Below, piece by piece: positions 1-8,756 of a stretch of 64,000 bases of DNA. Position 1 is the first letter of the stretch. Every line of letters begins with the position of its first letter. Under the pieces are notes generated by a model. It had not been told where the DNA came from. It saw nothing but the letters and a program-made list of their open reading frames with translations, and did no database searches. A program made the translations under genes and the position numbers. Source of the DNA: Allorhodopirellula heiligendammensis (GTDB taxonomy: Bacteria > Planctomycetota > Planctomycetia > Pirellulales > Pirellulaceae); assembly GCF_007860105.1 (NCBI RefSeq), contig NZ_SJPU01000001.1, forward strand, positions 1,830,915 through 1,894,914, given 5' to 3'.

Positions 1-1520
1 GTTGAGGAACCTTGGCCGCTGCTTGACTCGCTCTGGGGGAGGTCCATTTCGACCCGCCCCATGCGAGAGAGCGGCTGATCGTCATCATTCAGGGTAGGGC
101 CTTCGAGCACCGATTCACCGTCGTCGGGGCTGACGCGGTTGCTCCGCACCGAGTCACTCGATGATTCAATCGGCGCACATTCGATCGCCGATTCCATCAC
201 CGGTGAGAAGGAGGAGTAGCCGCTGCTGATGGCCGAGCTAAACGGGTCAACATAGGACAGCGGTAAACGCTGGACGACTTGGCGAGGCACCATTCGCTCG
301 ACCGTGTACGGCTCGTACTTGGGCACGGTGACCGGTCGCAGTACGGTTCGCCGTACCTCTTCCTGCTCATAGTACTTGACCGTCACGGGCTCACTTCTGG
401 TTTCGTACACCATGCGAGTGCTCTGCACAGGGACCTTGCGAACACGTTGCTCGGCGACCCAGCGTTGGTGCTGGACAGGAACTTTACGCGTCGTCGTCTC
501 GGTAATCGGCCGCCGGATCGTGTAGGGCACCTTGCGAACGGTAGTTTCGGGAACCATGCGAGTCTTTTGCACGGGGATGTTCTGCGTGACCACTTCGGAC
601 TGCATCCGCTGCACCTGGACAGGCACATTTTGGGTGACCACTTCGGACTGCATCCGTGTGACCTGAATGGGGCGCTGGACTTGATGCGACTCCGGCACGT
701 AAGACGTTTGTGCGATGTCTTGCGTGATGTAATTGGGGCGATAGACCATCTGAGTTTGAGCGACCGGCGGCGTGACGGCTTGGGTCACCACGGGTGCCCC
801 TTGGACGCGCGCAAAGATCCCGAGCGGCCCGGGCACTGCGTAGGCGCGTGGGTTCCACCCCATCACATTTTGCACCGATCCGGGGGTCACGGTCGTCTGG
901 GGCACATAACCTCCCGCATCGATGGTCTGCTGCTGCACCGTTGTCACGGGGCGGTAGGACGTAACCGTTTCATTCTGATACTGGGTTTCAACGACTGGAC
1001 GCTGCACCGTGTACTGCCGCTGATACATCTGCGTTTCGGTCACAGGCCGCTGCACCGTGTATTGCTGCTGATACATCTGCGTTTCAGTCACCGGCCGGTA
1101 GGTCGTGACCTTTTCCTCCCGCTCAGCAGTCTCATCGACGTAGCGAGTTTGCGTCACCGTTTCGTCGCGGTAGGACGTTTCCGTAACCGGGCGGTAGATG
1201 GTATAGCGTTCCTCACGGTAACTTGTTTCCGTCACGGGCCGGGCGACTTTATAGGATCTCTCTTCGGTCCGCGTCTTCAGTACCGGTCGGAAGCTCGTGA
1301 CCTCTTCTTCAACCATCTTCGTTTCGTAGGTCACCCGCATTCGCTCGACCGTCTCGGGCTGCATCACCGTCTCACACTCGAGACGGTAGGCGGGCTGGAA
1401 ACAACAGGCATCTTGCGCAGTGGCAGTGGGGATGGCAGTCGTCATCAACGACGCGAGTAACGCCGCGCCGCTGGAACGATTAAAAATGGAACCGAAAAAT
1501 TGATTTTGCATGATGTTCAT
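1..1520 (-). CDS. YTV-repeat exported cell-wall-type protein (partial, C-terminus beyond left edge)
   Basis: An open frame runs from an ATG at 1520 (second in-frame ATG at 1511) off the left edge; about 506 codons are visible. The N-terminus is a signal peptide ending near TATAQ, followed by a Cys pair (DACCFQ) and then many degenerate repeats built on YTVxRPVTET, RMVPET and KVPV, typical of the planctomycete YTV domain. YTV proteins are established as planctomycete-specific exported proteins linked to the proteinaceous cell wall; the role here is inferred from that. The repeats continue to about residue 410, then a Ser/Asp-rich, less repetitive tail begins. It diverges from the transpeptidase gene at 2060, so the 540-bp spacer probably holds both promoters. 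A 393-codon frame on the opposite strand is an antisense shadow of the repeats. Confidence 0.8.
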   Translation of the reverse strand, partial: MNIMQNQFFGSIFNRSSGAALLASLMTTAIPTATAQDACCFQPAYRLECETVMQPETVERMRVTYETKMVEEEVTSFRPVLKTRTEERSYKVARPVTETSYREERYTIYRPVTETSYRDETVTQTRYVDETAEREEKVTTYRPVTETQMYQQQYTVQRPVTETQMYQRQYTVQRPVVETQYQNETVTSYRPVTTVQQQTIDAGGYVPQTTVTPGSVQNVMGWNPRAYAVPGPLGIFARVQGAPVVTQAVTPPVAQTQMVYRPNYITQDIAQTSYVPESHQVQRPIQVTRMQSEVVTQNVPVQVQRMQSEVVTQNIPVQKTRMVPETTVRKVPYTIRRPITETTTRKVPVQHQRWVAEQRVRKVPVQSTRMVYETRSEPVTVKYYEQEEVRRTVLRPVTVPKYEPYTVERMVPRQVVQRLPLSYVDPFSSAISSGYSSFSPVMESAIECAPIESSSDSVRSNRVSPDDGESVLEGPTLNDDDQPLSRMGRVEMDLPQSESSSGQGSS

Positions 1521-2059
1521 GACCGTCAGTTTCGTTGTGTTGCTTGATGAAGCCATCGTGGACAGTAGCAATTGGACTGGCAGGTCAATCTTTTCCCCGA
1601 ATGATGGCACCCTGCCATCGAATAGGATTATTAGATTGACGATCCGTCGAAGGAAATCCATGGCCCGGTCAGTGTGGGGCTACCAGGGTCCTAGTAGCCG
1701 ACCGATTTCCAACGGAAAATCCCTGCTATACAAGCCTAGGCAAGACTTGAGAAAATTGTGGAAAAAACCCTGAAAAAAGAGGACTTTTACACGCCCCCTG
1801 ATGGGACAGTTTCACCAGTTTGCCGTACCCGTTTCGCAGTCGCCACAAACGTTGCATTTTCGCAACACCCGGAAAATTTGCAATCTGGACTGGATCCCGA
1901 CCGCCGGAATCCGTTAAGCCTGGGGCGACGAAGCGGGCCCGCATGGATTGTGGAGCTACCGCTGATTCGTTTCCACGCACATCTGTTCACCTGTCTCCAT
2001 CCGTTGCCAACCTTGGCGACTTGAGGGAGGGGGACATTCACCGGCAGGGAGAGACCGCC
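1521..2059. other. divergent intergenic spacer without a recognised gene
   Basis: About 540 bp lie between two divergent genes. Short frames exist on both strands but none has a family signature or a convincing start. A GGGAGAG Shine-Dalgarno-like stretch just before 2060 belongs to the next gene. No convincing sigma-70 promoter pair or terminator hairpin was seen. Confidence 0.4.
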
Positions 2060-3319
2060 GTGCAAACGCTCAAAACATCCGCCATCGTCGTACTCATGAT
2101 GACTGTGCTCTACGGAGCGTACGTATCGATGACGACGCCCCCTGACGCACTGCCCCCAGGGCTCCAATCCGCCCTCGTCGAATCAGAGAACAGCGAGTTT
2201 GGCGATGGGTTGCCCGCCGATTTCGCCGACTTCGGGATCGAAACGGGGATTCCAGAAAGGGCGAGTGAGATGTCCATGGCGAGCGACATGCTGAGCTCTC
2301 CTGGACAGGGCGACAGCCGCGCCGACGCGCTCCCTCCCTTCGGTGGGGAACCGGCGGGGATCGAGGGGTCTGCTGAGCCGCCTTCCTTCCAATTCAGTGA
2401 TGTCGATGTCGACACGGAACTGCCTCCCACGGCCAGTCGCTTGCCAGCTGTTGCCGAGGGCACCAGCGTGGCCATTGCCCCTGAGCCCGGCCGCGAATAT
2501 CCCTCGACTGGAAATAGTTTTAGCCTGCCCGATCCGGCCGAGGCGGCTGACATAGCCTCCCCCCCGGCAGCTCCAGAGGTTTCCCCGCAGGACACCGCCG
2601 CCGACATGGAATCTGATGCGGCCGCGGCGGGACTCGCCAACGCTATTGCCACTGCGGATCGTCAGTACCAAGAAGATCGACGCCGCGAAGCACTGGCGAC
2701 ACTGAGCCTGTTCTATGAAACGCCCAATTTGACAAGCGAGCAGCGGGAGCAACTGCTCAGCCGCCTCGATCCGCTCGCCCGGGACGTGATTTATTCGTCC
2801 GAGCACCTGCTCGAAGAACCCCATCGCGTCGGCGGCAACGAAACCTTGATGGACGTTGCGAAAAAGTACGATGTCCCCTGGCAGCTGCTCGCCAATATTA
2901 ACGGGATCAGCGATCCTGTCACCGTCTTGCCGGGAACCGATCTGAAAGTGGTTCGTGGCCCCTTCCGAGCCGACGTTGACCTGGCCAACCAAGAGATGAC
3001 GCTGTTCCTCGGCGATCTCTACGCGGGCCGCTTCCCCGTCGGCATTGGCAGCGATCCTGCCCCTCGTTCAGGAAGCTACACAATCCAAGAGAAGAAATCT
3101 GCCAAGACCTATTACGACATGTCCGGCAACCCCGTCCCCCCCGGCAATCCACGCAATCCGTACGGATCGATGTGGATCGACTTGGGCCAAGGCATTAGCT
3201 TGCACGGTAGCCCCGTGGCAGATCAAGCCACCGACCAGGGCTGCATCAGTATCGCTGGCAACTACTCCAAGGACGTGTTTGGCATTCTTTCGGAAGGCTC
3301 CTCGGTAACAATCCGCTGA
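2060..3319 (+). CDS. LysM and L,D-transpeptidase (YkuD) domain protein
   Basis: A 419-residue protein read from GTG 2060, chosen because GGGAGAG lies about 7 bases upstream and the following residues form a membrane anchor (about residues 5-24). The frame stays open upstream to 1820, but that part looks non-coding. After the anchor comes a long Pro/Ala/Asp-rich linker (about 25-200), then a helical stretch, a LysM-like domain (about 255-300, VAKKYDVPWQLLANINGI) and a C-terminal YkuD domain (about 305-419). His382 (LHGSP) and Cys395 (QGCISI) match the catalytic His and Cys of L,D-transpeptidases, which crosslink peptidoglycan or attach proteins to it. The usual SHGC(I/V)R reads DQGCIS here, so the Ser, His and Arg around the Cys are replaced. 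Planctomycetes are known to make peptidoglycan. An unknown exported protein follows after 23 bp. Confidence 0.85.
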   Translation: MQTLKTSAIVVLMMTVLYGAYVSMTTPPDALPPGLQSALVESENSEFGDGLPADFADFGIETGIPERASEMSMASDMLSSPGQGDSRADALPPFGGEPAGIEGSAEPPSFQFSDVDVDTELPPTASRLPAVAEGTSVAIAPEPGREYPSTGNSFSLPDPAEAADIASPPAAPEVSPQDTAADMESDAAAAGLANAIATADRQYQEDRRREALATLSLFYETPNLTSEQREQLLSRLDPLARDVIYSSEHLLEEPHRVGGNETLMDVAKKYDVPWQLLANINGISDPVTVLPGTDLKVVRGPFRADVDLANQEMTLFLGDLYAGRFPVGIGSDPAPRSGSYTIQEKKSAKTYYDMSGNPVPPGNPRNPYGSMWIDLGQGISLHGSPVADQATDQGCISIAGNYSKDVFGILSEGSSVTIR

Positions 3320-3342
3320 CGGTTCTGTGTTAAACTGATCGC

Positions 3343-4764
3343 ATGATCAATTGCATTTTGTTCCTGTTCCCGCTGACTCGGCGGACTCATTCCCGGTCGC
3401 TACGCAGCCTAACCGCTCTGATCGCGTTGCTGCTCGTGCCGTTCTTGATGGACCTAGCGCAGGGCGACGAACCTCAGCCGCAACAGAACTCCTCAGCAGT
3501 GCCTGCTCCCAATCTCGCCCAAGAGGTGCCCATTTGGGTCGCGGAACTCGATGCCTCTACTTCCCAGGTTCGGCGGGAGGCAGAGCAACGACTGCTCGCG
3601 GCCGGTCCCGAGGCAGGTGAGTACATTCCTGTGATCCTGGATGATCTCTCCCTCGACGCCCGTGAGCGCATGGAGCGAATCCAAGCTCAGTGGCGGCTGA
3701 TGAAAACCCGTGTCGAGACCGAAACGACGACGGTCCAGATGCAGGATGCAAAAACCCTTGGCGCCGCGTTGGATGCAATTAGCTTGGCCAGCGGTGTGGA
3801 ATTCGACCTGGAGTCCGCTGGCCCCGGCATTGATCGCGGGCAAGCGATTCGTCCGCCAGCAACCCCTCTTGGTTTTTGGCAGGCCGTGGATTTGGTGCTC
3901 GATCAAGCTGAATTGGACGTCAATTTCTACGCGGGTGATCGAGCGCGGCTAGCGATCGTCCCCCGCCGTCCCAACCGCGAATCACGAGCCGATGCAGCCG
4001 CATATGCAGGCATTTACCGTCTTGAGCCCACGGTCGTGACGGCCCGGCGAGTGCTCGGTGACGCCACCCAAAGCGGCCTCAACCTGACGATGTCAATCTC
4101 GTGGCAACCCAACCGCACTCCCATCGGCCTGAGCATCCCGATCGCCGAGCTCAAGGGCAAACTCGACAATGGAGACGACGTCCGCCCCCAAGCGTCGGGT
4201 GAACGCATCGATATCGCAACCTCCGGTGAAATTGCCGAGAGCCAATTCTACCTGCCGATGCAGTTGCCACGGCGGCGACTTGATCTCCAGGCCGAGGCTG
4301 CCGGGGAAAACTCATCAGATGCCAACGAAATCACCCGCATCTCGGGCCAGATCACCGCGCTGATCCCAGGGCCGCGAAAAAAGTTTGAACTGCTGCTCGG
4401 CGACGTCGCGCCAACCCAAACCCAAGACGCCATGACCGTCGCTCTCGAATCCGTTCGAGATGCCTCGCCTCTGAGCGAAATTCGCGTCGGTGTGGAACTA
4501 TTCGGCGCCGGTCGGGCACTCGAGAGTCATCGCCAATGGATCTTTGAAAACGAAGTTTACGTGCTTCTGCCGGATGGGACACGCAAAGAACACCTTGGAT
4601 ACGAGGTCTATCGCCAAACCGAATCCGGAGTGGGCATCAAGTATCTCTTTGACCTCGGTGGAGTCGGCGCACCACCCGCAGGAGCGAAACTGATCTATGA
4701 ATCCCCCACGTCTGTCCGCCGAGACGAGGTCCCATTTGTGCTCAATGGGATTCCGCTGCCCTAG
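3343..4764 (+). CDS. exported protein of unknown function
   Basis: A 473-residue protein with a Leu-rich signal peptide (about residues 18-40, ending near LAQGDEP), so probably periplasmic. Residues about 60-110 (VAELDASTSQVRREAEQRLL) resemble the HEAT-like helical segment common in planctomycete exported proteins; the rest is mostly beta-predicted and matches no family I recognise. It starts 23 bp after the L,D-transpeptidase stop on the same strand, so the two are likely cotranscribed, which suggests but does not show an envelope role. The codon pattern is strong along the whole frame. Confidence 0.65.
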   Translation: MINCILFLFPLTRRTHSRSLRSLTALIALLLVPFLMDLAQGDEPQPQQNSSAVPAPNLAQEVPIWVAELDASTSQVRREAEQRLLAAGPEAGEYIPVILDDLSLDARERMERIQAQWRLMKTRVETETTTVQMQDAKTLGAALDAISLASGVEFDLESAGPGIDRGQAIRPPATPLGFWQAVDLVLDQAELDVNFYAGDRARLAIVPRRPNRESRADAAAYAGIYRLEPTVVTARRVLGDATQSGLNLTMSISWQPNRTPIGLSIPIAELKGKLDNGDDVRPQASGERIDIATSGEIAESQFYLPMQLPRRRLDLQAEAAGENSSDANEITRISGQITALIPGPRKKFELLLGDVAPTQTQDAMTVALESVRDASPLSEIRVGVELFGAGRALESHRQWIFENEVYVLLPDGTRKEHLGYEVYRQTESGVGIKYLFDLGGVGAPPAGAKLIYESPTSVRRDEVPFVLNGIPLP

Positions 4765-4844
4765 AAGCTCTGCGGGGGCTTGGCACTCCCGAATCCCGTG
4801 CATGTTGGCCGTCCACCGGCACCCTCCGGGCCCACCGTATGCGT

Positions 4845-5942
4845 TTAACCAAGCATTGCTGCGATGCCGAGGACCACGGCTAACAGCAGGGCCACCATGG
4901 CGAGCTTCCAGGCGGGAATCGCCGCGCGAGGCTGCAGGCCCTGACGCGATCGAATTTGTTGCTCGAGCAGATCACGGCCCTTGCCGGTGACACTCTCTGC
5001 CGCGACATCGTGGGCCTGGGGAGCGAGTTCCCCTGTTGCCGGCGGGCCGATTCGTCCTGGATCGCCGGTCGCTGGCGAATAGCTCAGCCCATACTTTTCG
5101 CCAATCGTTAGCATCACGCCCTGGACTGCACGGGCATTGAACGGGCGGTCCTCTGGCCGTTTGGCGAGACATTGGTCGATGATGTCGTCCAGTTCAGGCG
5201 GCACATCGGACACGCGGGTGGACACGCGCGGCGGGCTCATCCGCAAATGCTGCTCAAACAATTGAGCAAAATTCTCGCCAGAAAAAACTTTTTGGCCGGT
5301 CAACATTTCAAACATGCAGCATCCCAGCGCATATAAATCCGCCTTGCCCGAGATGGCCGAATCACCCGTGATCTGTTCGGGTGCCATGTAGGCGTGGGTC
5401 CCCACGGTGAGTCCCTGGTGCGTCAGGTCAGCGGAATGCTCATCCCGGGCAATGCCGAAATCACCCAATTTAACTTGGGCGTCACGCGTTAGAAACAGGT
5501 TGCTCGGTTTGAGATCGCGGTGGACGACACCGTGATTGTGGGCACACTGCAGCGCCGAACTGACCTGCCGGGTGACGTCCACCACAACCGGCCACAGCAA
5601 CCGCCCCGATTGGTCGATCAAGTCCTTGATCGTCCCTCCGTCGACTCGTTGCATCACGTAGAAAAACTTGCCATCCTCGCTGCCACCGCCGAAATACCCA
5701 ATGATATTGGGATGTTCGAGCCGCTCAAGGATCATCATTTCGCGACGAAAGCGAGCCTGAATGAGGTCATCGCTGCTGACATTGGGATGCAGAATTTTGA
5801 TCGCGAGATCTTGCCCGACGAGCCGTTCTGCGGACGGTGAGACCTCAATATCGGTTCGCACTCGTCCATCGTAAATCGTGCCGACGGTGCCGACCCCGAG
5901 CACGGAGCCTAATTCAAAATCGGTGAGATACAGGCGCGGCAT
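4845..5942 (-). CDS. membrane-anchored serine/threonine protein kinase (PknB type)
   Basis: A 365-residue protein with a complete Hanks-type kinase domain at about residues 8-275: a degenerate Gly loop (LGVGTVGTIYDG), invariant Lys49 in AIKIL, HRD at 141-143 (VVHRDLKPSN), DFG at 161-163 and APE at 187-189. After the kinase a Pro/Ala-rich linker leads to one transmembrane helix at about 344-364. The protein therefore has a cytosolic kinase with the helix at its very C-terminus and no sensor domain beyond it. It lies 18 bp downstream of rplU on the same strand and may be cotranscribed with it. Substrates are unknown. Confidence 0.92.
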   Translation of the reverse strand: MPRLYLTDFELGSVLGVGTVGTIYDGRVRTDIEVSPSAERLVGQDLAIKILHPNVSSDDLIQARFRREMMILERLEHPNIIGYFGGGSEDGKFFYVMQRVDGGTIKDLIDQSGRLLWPVVVDVTRQVSSALQCAHNHGVVHRDLKPSNLFLTRDAQVKLGDFGIARDEHSADLTHQGLTVGTHAYMAPEQITGDSAISGKADLYALGCCMFEMLTGQKVFSGENFAQLFEQHLRMSPPRVSTRVSDVPPELDDIIDQCLAKRPEDRPFNARAVQGVMLTIGEKYGLSYSPATGDPGRIGPPATGELAPQAHDVAAESVTGKGRDLLEQQIRSRQGLQPRAAIPAWKLAMVALLLAVVLGIAAMLG

Positions 5943-5960
5943 CAGGGGGCCAACGCATGG

Positions 5961-6275
5961 CTAGACGCCTGCGATCTCTTCGATTCGCACACGCGTGTTG
6001 GGCTGACGGTGCCCGGTGCGTTTCTTGCTGTGCTTCCGACGACGGAATTTTTGCACGTAGATCTTCTTGTCCATGGACTTGCCGAGCACCGAAGCGGTGA
6101 TGCTGACGCCTTCGAGCGTGGGGGTGCCTAATTTCAGGCCTTCGTCGCCGCCGACGGCTAAAACGGTGCCGAATTGCAGGTTTTCGCCTTCAGCGGTGTC
6201 GCGGAAATCGACATCGATTTCCATTCCAGGCTCAACGCGGTATTGGCGTCCACCGTCAACAAAGATGGCATACAT
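5961..6275 (-). CDS. rplU: 50S ribosomal protein L21
   Basis: A 104-residue protein of the normal L21 length. It begins MYAIFVDGGRQYRV and carries the conserved C-terminal basic block (KKIYVQKFRRRKHSKKRTGHRQ) of the rRNA-binding face. L21 binds 23S rRNA in the large subunit. In most bacteria rplU is followed directly by rpmA (L27); here the next gene is a Ser/Thr kinase and no L27 frame occurs in the window. A strong minus-strand terminator about 120 bp upstream separates rplU from whatever precedes it, so its promoter should lie between about 6276 and 6390. Confidence 0.95.
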   Translation of the reverse strand: MYAIFVDGGRQYRVEPGMEIDVDFRDTAEGENLQFGTVLAVGGDEGLKLGTPTLEGVSITASVLGKSMDKKIYVQKFRRRKHSKKRTGHRQPNTRVRIEEIAGV

Positions 6276-6337
6276 AGTAAAAAATATGGTTCAGGGGTGA
6301 GTGATGGAGCGCGAGTGCTCGCACAGCGGAGGGGAGA

Positions 6338-6589
6338 TCATAGCGAGACTGCCCTGGGAAAACTAGACCTATCGAGACTGAACAGAGTATAAAAAAACCG
6401 GGGCGTCTTGGCGGGAAGACGCCCCGGTTTCGCTGTCGACCATGACTTGACGCGTTTGCGAAGAAAACCAAGAAATCCGACGTCAATCCGGACGTCTGCT
6501 CGTGCGACCCATCCTTGGGCCACTTTGATCGACAGCTGCTCACTAACGATGTCGAACGAATTCGACGTGGCATCCGTGCTGCTGGCCAT
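6338..6589 (-). CDS. possible small protein read through a terminator-like hairpin (doubtful)
   Basis: An 83-codon frame starting at ATG 6589 (or ATG 6598, three codons earlier) with MASSTDATSNSFD. The first 60 or so codons have G/C-rich third positions like neighbouring genes, but no family is recognised and no clear ribosome binding site is present. Its last third runs through the terminator hairpin at 6391-6430, which would be unusual for a real gene. It may be a shadow, or the transcript may be a small RNA that ends at the hairpin. Confidence 0.2.
   Translation of the reverse strand: MASSTDATSNSFDIVSEQLSIKVAQGWVARADVRIDVGFLGFLRKRVKSWSTAKPGRLPAKTPRFFYTLFSLDRSSFPRAVSL
6391..6430 (-). terminator. 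strong intrinsic terminator, minus strand
   Basis: A perfect 15-bp inverted repeat (6395-6409 with 6416-6430, core CCGGGGCGTCTT) encloses a 6-base loop. On the minus strand it is followed by a run of T (the plus strand reads seven A at 6391-6397, partly inside the stem). This is a textbook Rho-independent terminator for transcripts coming from higher coordinates, for example the gene at 6800-7573 or a small RNA, and it insulates rplU. Confidence 0.8.
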
Positions 6590-6732
6590 CGCACCCATCC
6601 ATGGGCGCCGCCGTCGTTGTGGACTTGGTTTCTATCCAGTACCGGACCGGATATCAACACTGTCGAGCAATCAAGTGATTAACTGAGTTTCGTTCGCGAA
6701 CGTTCTCTCCTTAGTAACTGCAGCGGGCTGGG

Positions 6733-6768
6733 TCTGCAGTGATTCAAGTATCTGCAGTGATTCAAGTA
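6733..6768. repeat. 18-bp perfect tandem duplication
   Basis: The 18-mer tctgcagtgattcaagta occurs twice head to tail at 6733-6750 and 6751-6768. A 10-mer, cccgtccaac, then occurs twice nearby (about 6774 and 6791). The repeats sit in the 3' flank of the amidotransferase-like gene and end almost at its stop codon. Confidence 0.85.
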
Positions 6769-6799
6769 ACTGTCCCGTCCAACGAATTCTCCCGTCCAA

Positions 6800-7573
6800 C
6801 TAGGCGACGAGATGAAAATTGTCGGGTTCGGTCTGCTCATCGAATCGCTGGCTGTGTTCGCGGACAGCGTCGACAAACTCTTCGAAAATACGGATATCCA
6901 GTGCCGAAGCGGCTTCCGATTCAGGATGGAACTGAGTACCGATTGCGAACCAATCGATCATTTCGCTTTCGATCGCCTCGATCACGCCATCGGGACAGCG
7001 GGCTGTCACGCGGAATCCAGGGGCAACTTCGTCAATCGCCATGTGATGGCGACTGGTGACGCGGATTTCGCCGTCGCCATAGACGCGACCGATCAAAGAA
7101 TCGCTGACCACATCGAGCGTGTGGCGGTGATTGGTGTCTTGCAGGTCCAGGTGCGGCACTGCGTTGGGGAGGTCCTCTTTGATGTGCAGGAACAGATTGC
7201 CGCCCTGCTGGACATTGAGCAATTGATGACCGACACCGATGCCAAACACAGGCATGCGACGCTCGGCAATCTCAGCCATCATCATGCGATCGCTGAACTC
7301 CCGGCCCGGGTCGAGTGGCCGGACGCTCGGATGCAGCATGAAACCATCGTTGCGAGGATCCAAATCGGCACCACCGATGAACATGAACCCGTCCACTGCG
7401 TCCAGGACGCGGTGGGCAGACTCTTCGTCAACCTGCGGTGGAACAATCACAGGAACGCCACCGGCTTGGATGATGTTTCGATAGTAGCCCTCGCCGATAT
7501 AGGCAAATGCGGGCGTCGTCCGAGCGGCAGCACGGAAATCAGCATTGATCCCGATCAGGGGTTTGCGTGGCAT
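6800..7573 (-). CDS. class I glutamine amidotransferase-like protein (peptidase C26 fold) lacking the nucleophilic Cys
   Basis: 257 residues from ATG 7573, chosen because GAGGA lies about 8 bases upstream and the family begins MPRKPLIGI; the frame stays open further upstream. The protein resembles gamma-glutamyl-GABA hydrolase (PuuD) and other C26 proteins: it has the N-terminal PLIGIN strand, FIGGADLDP, and the C-terminal QFHPES that supplies the catalytic His and Glu. The nucleophile elbow, normally GICRG, reads GIGVGHQLLN: a Gly codon (GGT) stands where Cys is expected, and I checked this in the nucleotides. By family knowledge the protein should not hydrolyse gamma-glutamyl bonds, unless it uses another chemistry or acts as a binding or regulatory protein. 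The frame is otherwise intact. Confidence 0.85.
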   Translation of the reverse strand: MPRKPLIGINADFRAAARTTPAFAYIGEGYYRNIIQAGGVPVIVPPQVDEESAHRVLDAVDGFMFIGGADLDPRNDGFMLHPSVRPLDPGREFSDRMMMAEIAERRMPVFGIGVGHQLLNVQQGGNLFLHIKEDLPNAVPHLDLQDTNHRHTLDVVSDSLIGRVYGDGEIRVTSRHHMAIDEVAPGFRVTARCPDGVIEAIESEMIDWFAIGTQFHPESEAASALDIRIFEEFVDAVREHSQRFDEQTEPDNFHLVA

Positions 7574-8294
7574 CTGAAGGTCCTCTTCGATTCGGCAAAT
7601 ATTGGGAAAAGCCCGCGGCGAGCAACCTGACCCGGTCCCTGGAATCCGCACACGCCACACCACAGTGCAACGTTGCCGATCGAGAGGCCCAGTCAGAATG
7701 AGTCGAGCCGAATCGTGAACCAAGCCAGATTTCGCTTTGCTGGGCTGGCCGTCATGGCCGGTCTGCCCCCCAAAGGATGCTGCCACCTGAGTCTAATCAC
7801 TAAACATCGAAGAACTTTGCGAACCTCTTCCCCTGACATCCATCATTTGAGAGCGAGAGAGGCAAATCCATCGAACGTTGGCATGACTCGTCGTGAGTCA
7901 AGGTGATTCGATCCGAATCGTCCTTTCGCGTAGGGGGGATTGGGCGGCGCGGCAAAGTGACGCGTCCGACGTGCAGGGAAATTAGAAACCTAGGCAAGCC
8001 ATGGCCAGCGAATTCGACATCTTGCGAAAACGACTCAAAAAAACACTACAGGTAGTGCTAGCAAAGGCATTTTTTGCTAGCAAAGCATTAGAATCGGCCG
8101 GGTTTCACGGCACCCCTGAGCGGTTCAGCGGCGCGACTAACCCGCCATTGGCTGGCTGAGTGACAGCACTTGATCGTCACGCACTTTCGCCCCTGATCGG
8201 GACGGTTCTCAATGGCTCGGGCACGTGATTTCAGGTAAGCTTGTTGTGCTCACGCACGCATGCCACTTGCCCTTCAGGACGCTGTTGAGTTCCC
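7574..8294. other. 720-bp spacer with a CTAG direct repeat
   Basis: No gene is supported between the divergent amidotransferase-like gene and the ExbD pair. The only notable structure is a direct repeat at 8056-8070 and 8075-8089 sharing tgctagcaaa with a T run between the copies. An ExbB/TolQ gene would be expected before ExbD, but none is found on either strand. Confidence 0.5.
8056..8089. repeat. CTAG-containing direct repeat
   Basis: Two near-identical 15-mers, tgctagcaaaggcat and tgctagcaaagcatt, are separated by four T. They resemble the CTAG/AGCT-rich leader repeats upstream of secG, pilT, pilB2 and pilC in this window. Confidence 0.6.
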
Positions 8295-8756
8295 ATGAAA
8301 TCACCGCTTCCCCAACGCTCTACGTCGCGTGGGCAAGATCGGATCTCGATGACACCGATGATCGACATCGTCTTTCTGCTGATCATCTTTTTTCTTGTCT
8401 CCAGCCACCTGTCACGTCAGGAAAACCGACACCCCGTCATGCTCGCCCAGGCCGCGGGTGGGGAGCTCGGCGATGCTGACCTCGCTCCGCTAACACTCAC
8501 CCTCGATGCGGCAGGAAAGTTTTTCTTCGGCAGCGAACTCGTGCCGATCGAGAACCTCCCTGATCGACTCATCGCCTATCGACAATCACGCACTCGATCA
8601 CCGCATTCCACCAGCGTGCGATTGCGAATCGATCGGGCGATACCCTACGGCGACGTCGAACCGATCCTCAAAGAACTGGCCGAGCAAGGTGTGGCAAACG
8701 TCGCGATTGTCGTCAGCCCACAGGATCGTCAATCACCGCAGGTGTCCACGCCATGA
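8295..8756 (+). CDS. ExbD/TolR family biopolymer transport protein (first copy)
   Basis: 153 residues with the ExbD layout: a short cytosolic N-terminus, then SMTPMIDIVFLLIIFFLVSS at about residues 18-37, whose Asp in the helix is the conserved proton-pathway residue, and a periplasmic domain to the end. ExbD/TolR proteins couple proton flow through ExbB/TolQ to TonB-dependent uptake or outer-envelope maintenance. The stop overlaps the start of a second ExbD gene, so the two are translationally coupled and may form a heteromer. No ExbB/TolQ or TonB gene is adjacent. Confidence 0.9.
   Translation: MKSPLPQRSTSRGQDRISMTPMIDIVFLLIIFFLVSSHLSRQENRHPVMLAQAAGGELGDADLAPLTLTLDAAGKFFFGSELVPIENLPDRLIAYRQSRTRSPHSTSVRLRIDRAIPYGDVEPILKELAEQGVANVAIVVSPQDRQSPQVSTP

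Noticed and set aside
279..1460. Long plus-strand open frame (393 codons)
   Set aside because: It is the antisense shadow of the YTV repeat gene; the minus strand has a signal peptide and repeats that fit the family.
6812..7630. 272-codon plus-strand frame
   Set aside because: Antisense to the amidotransferase-like gene, which has clear family motifs on the minus strand.
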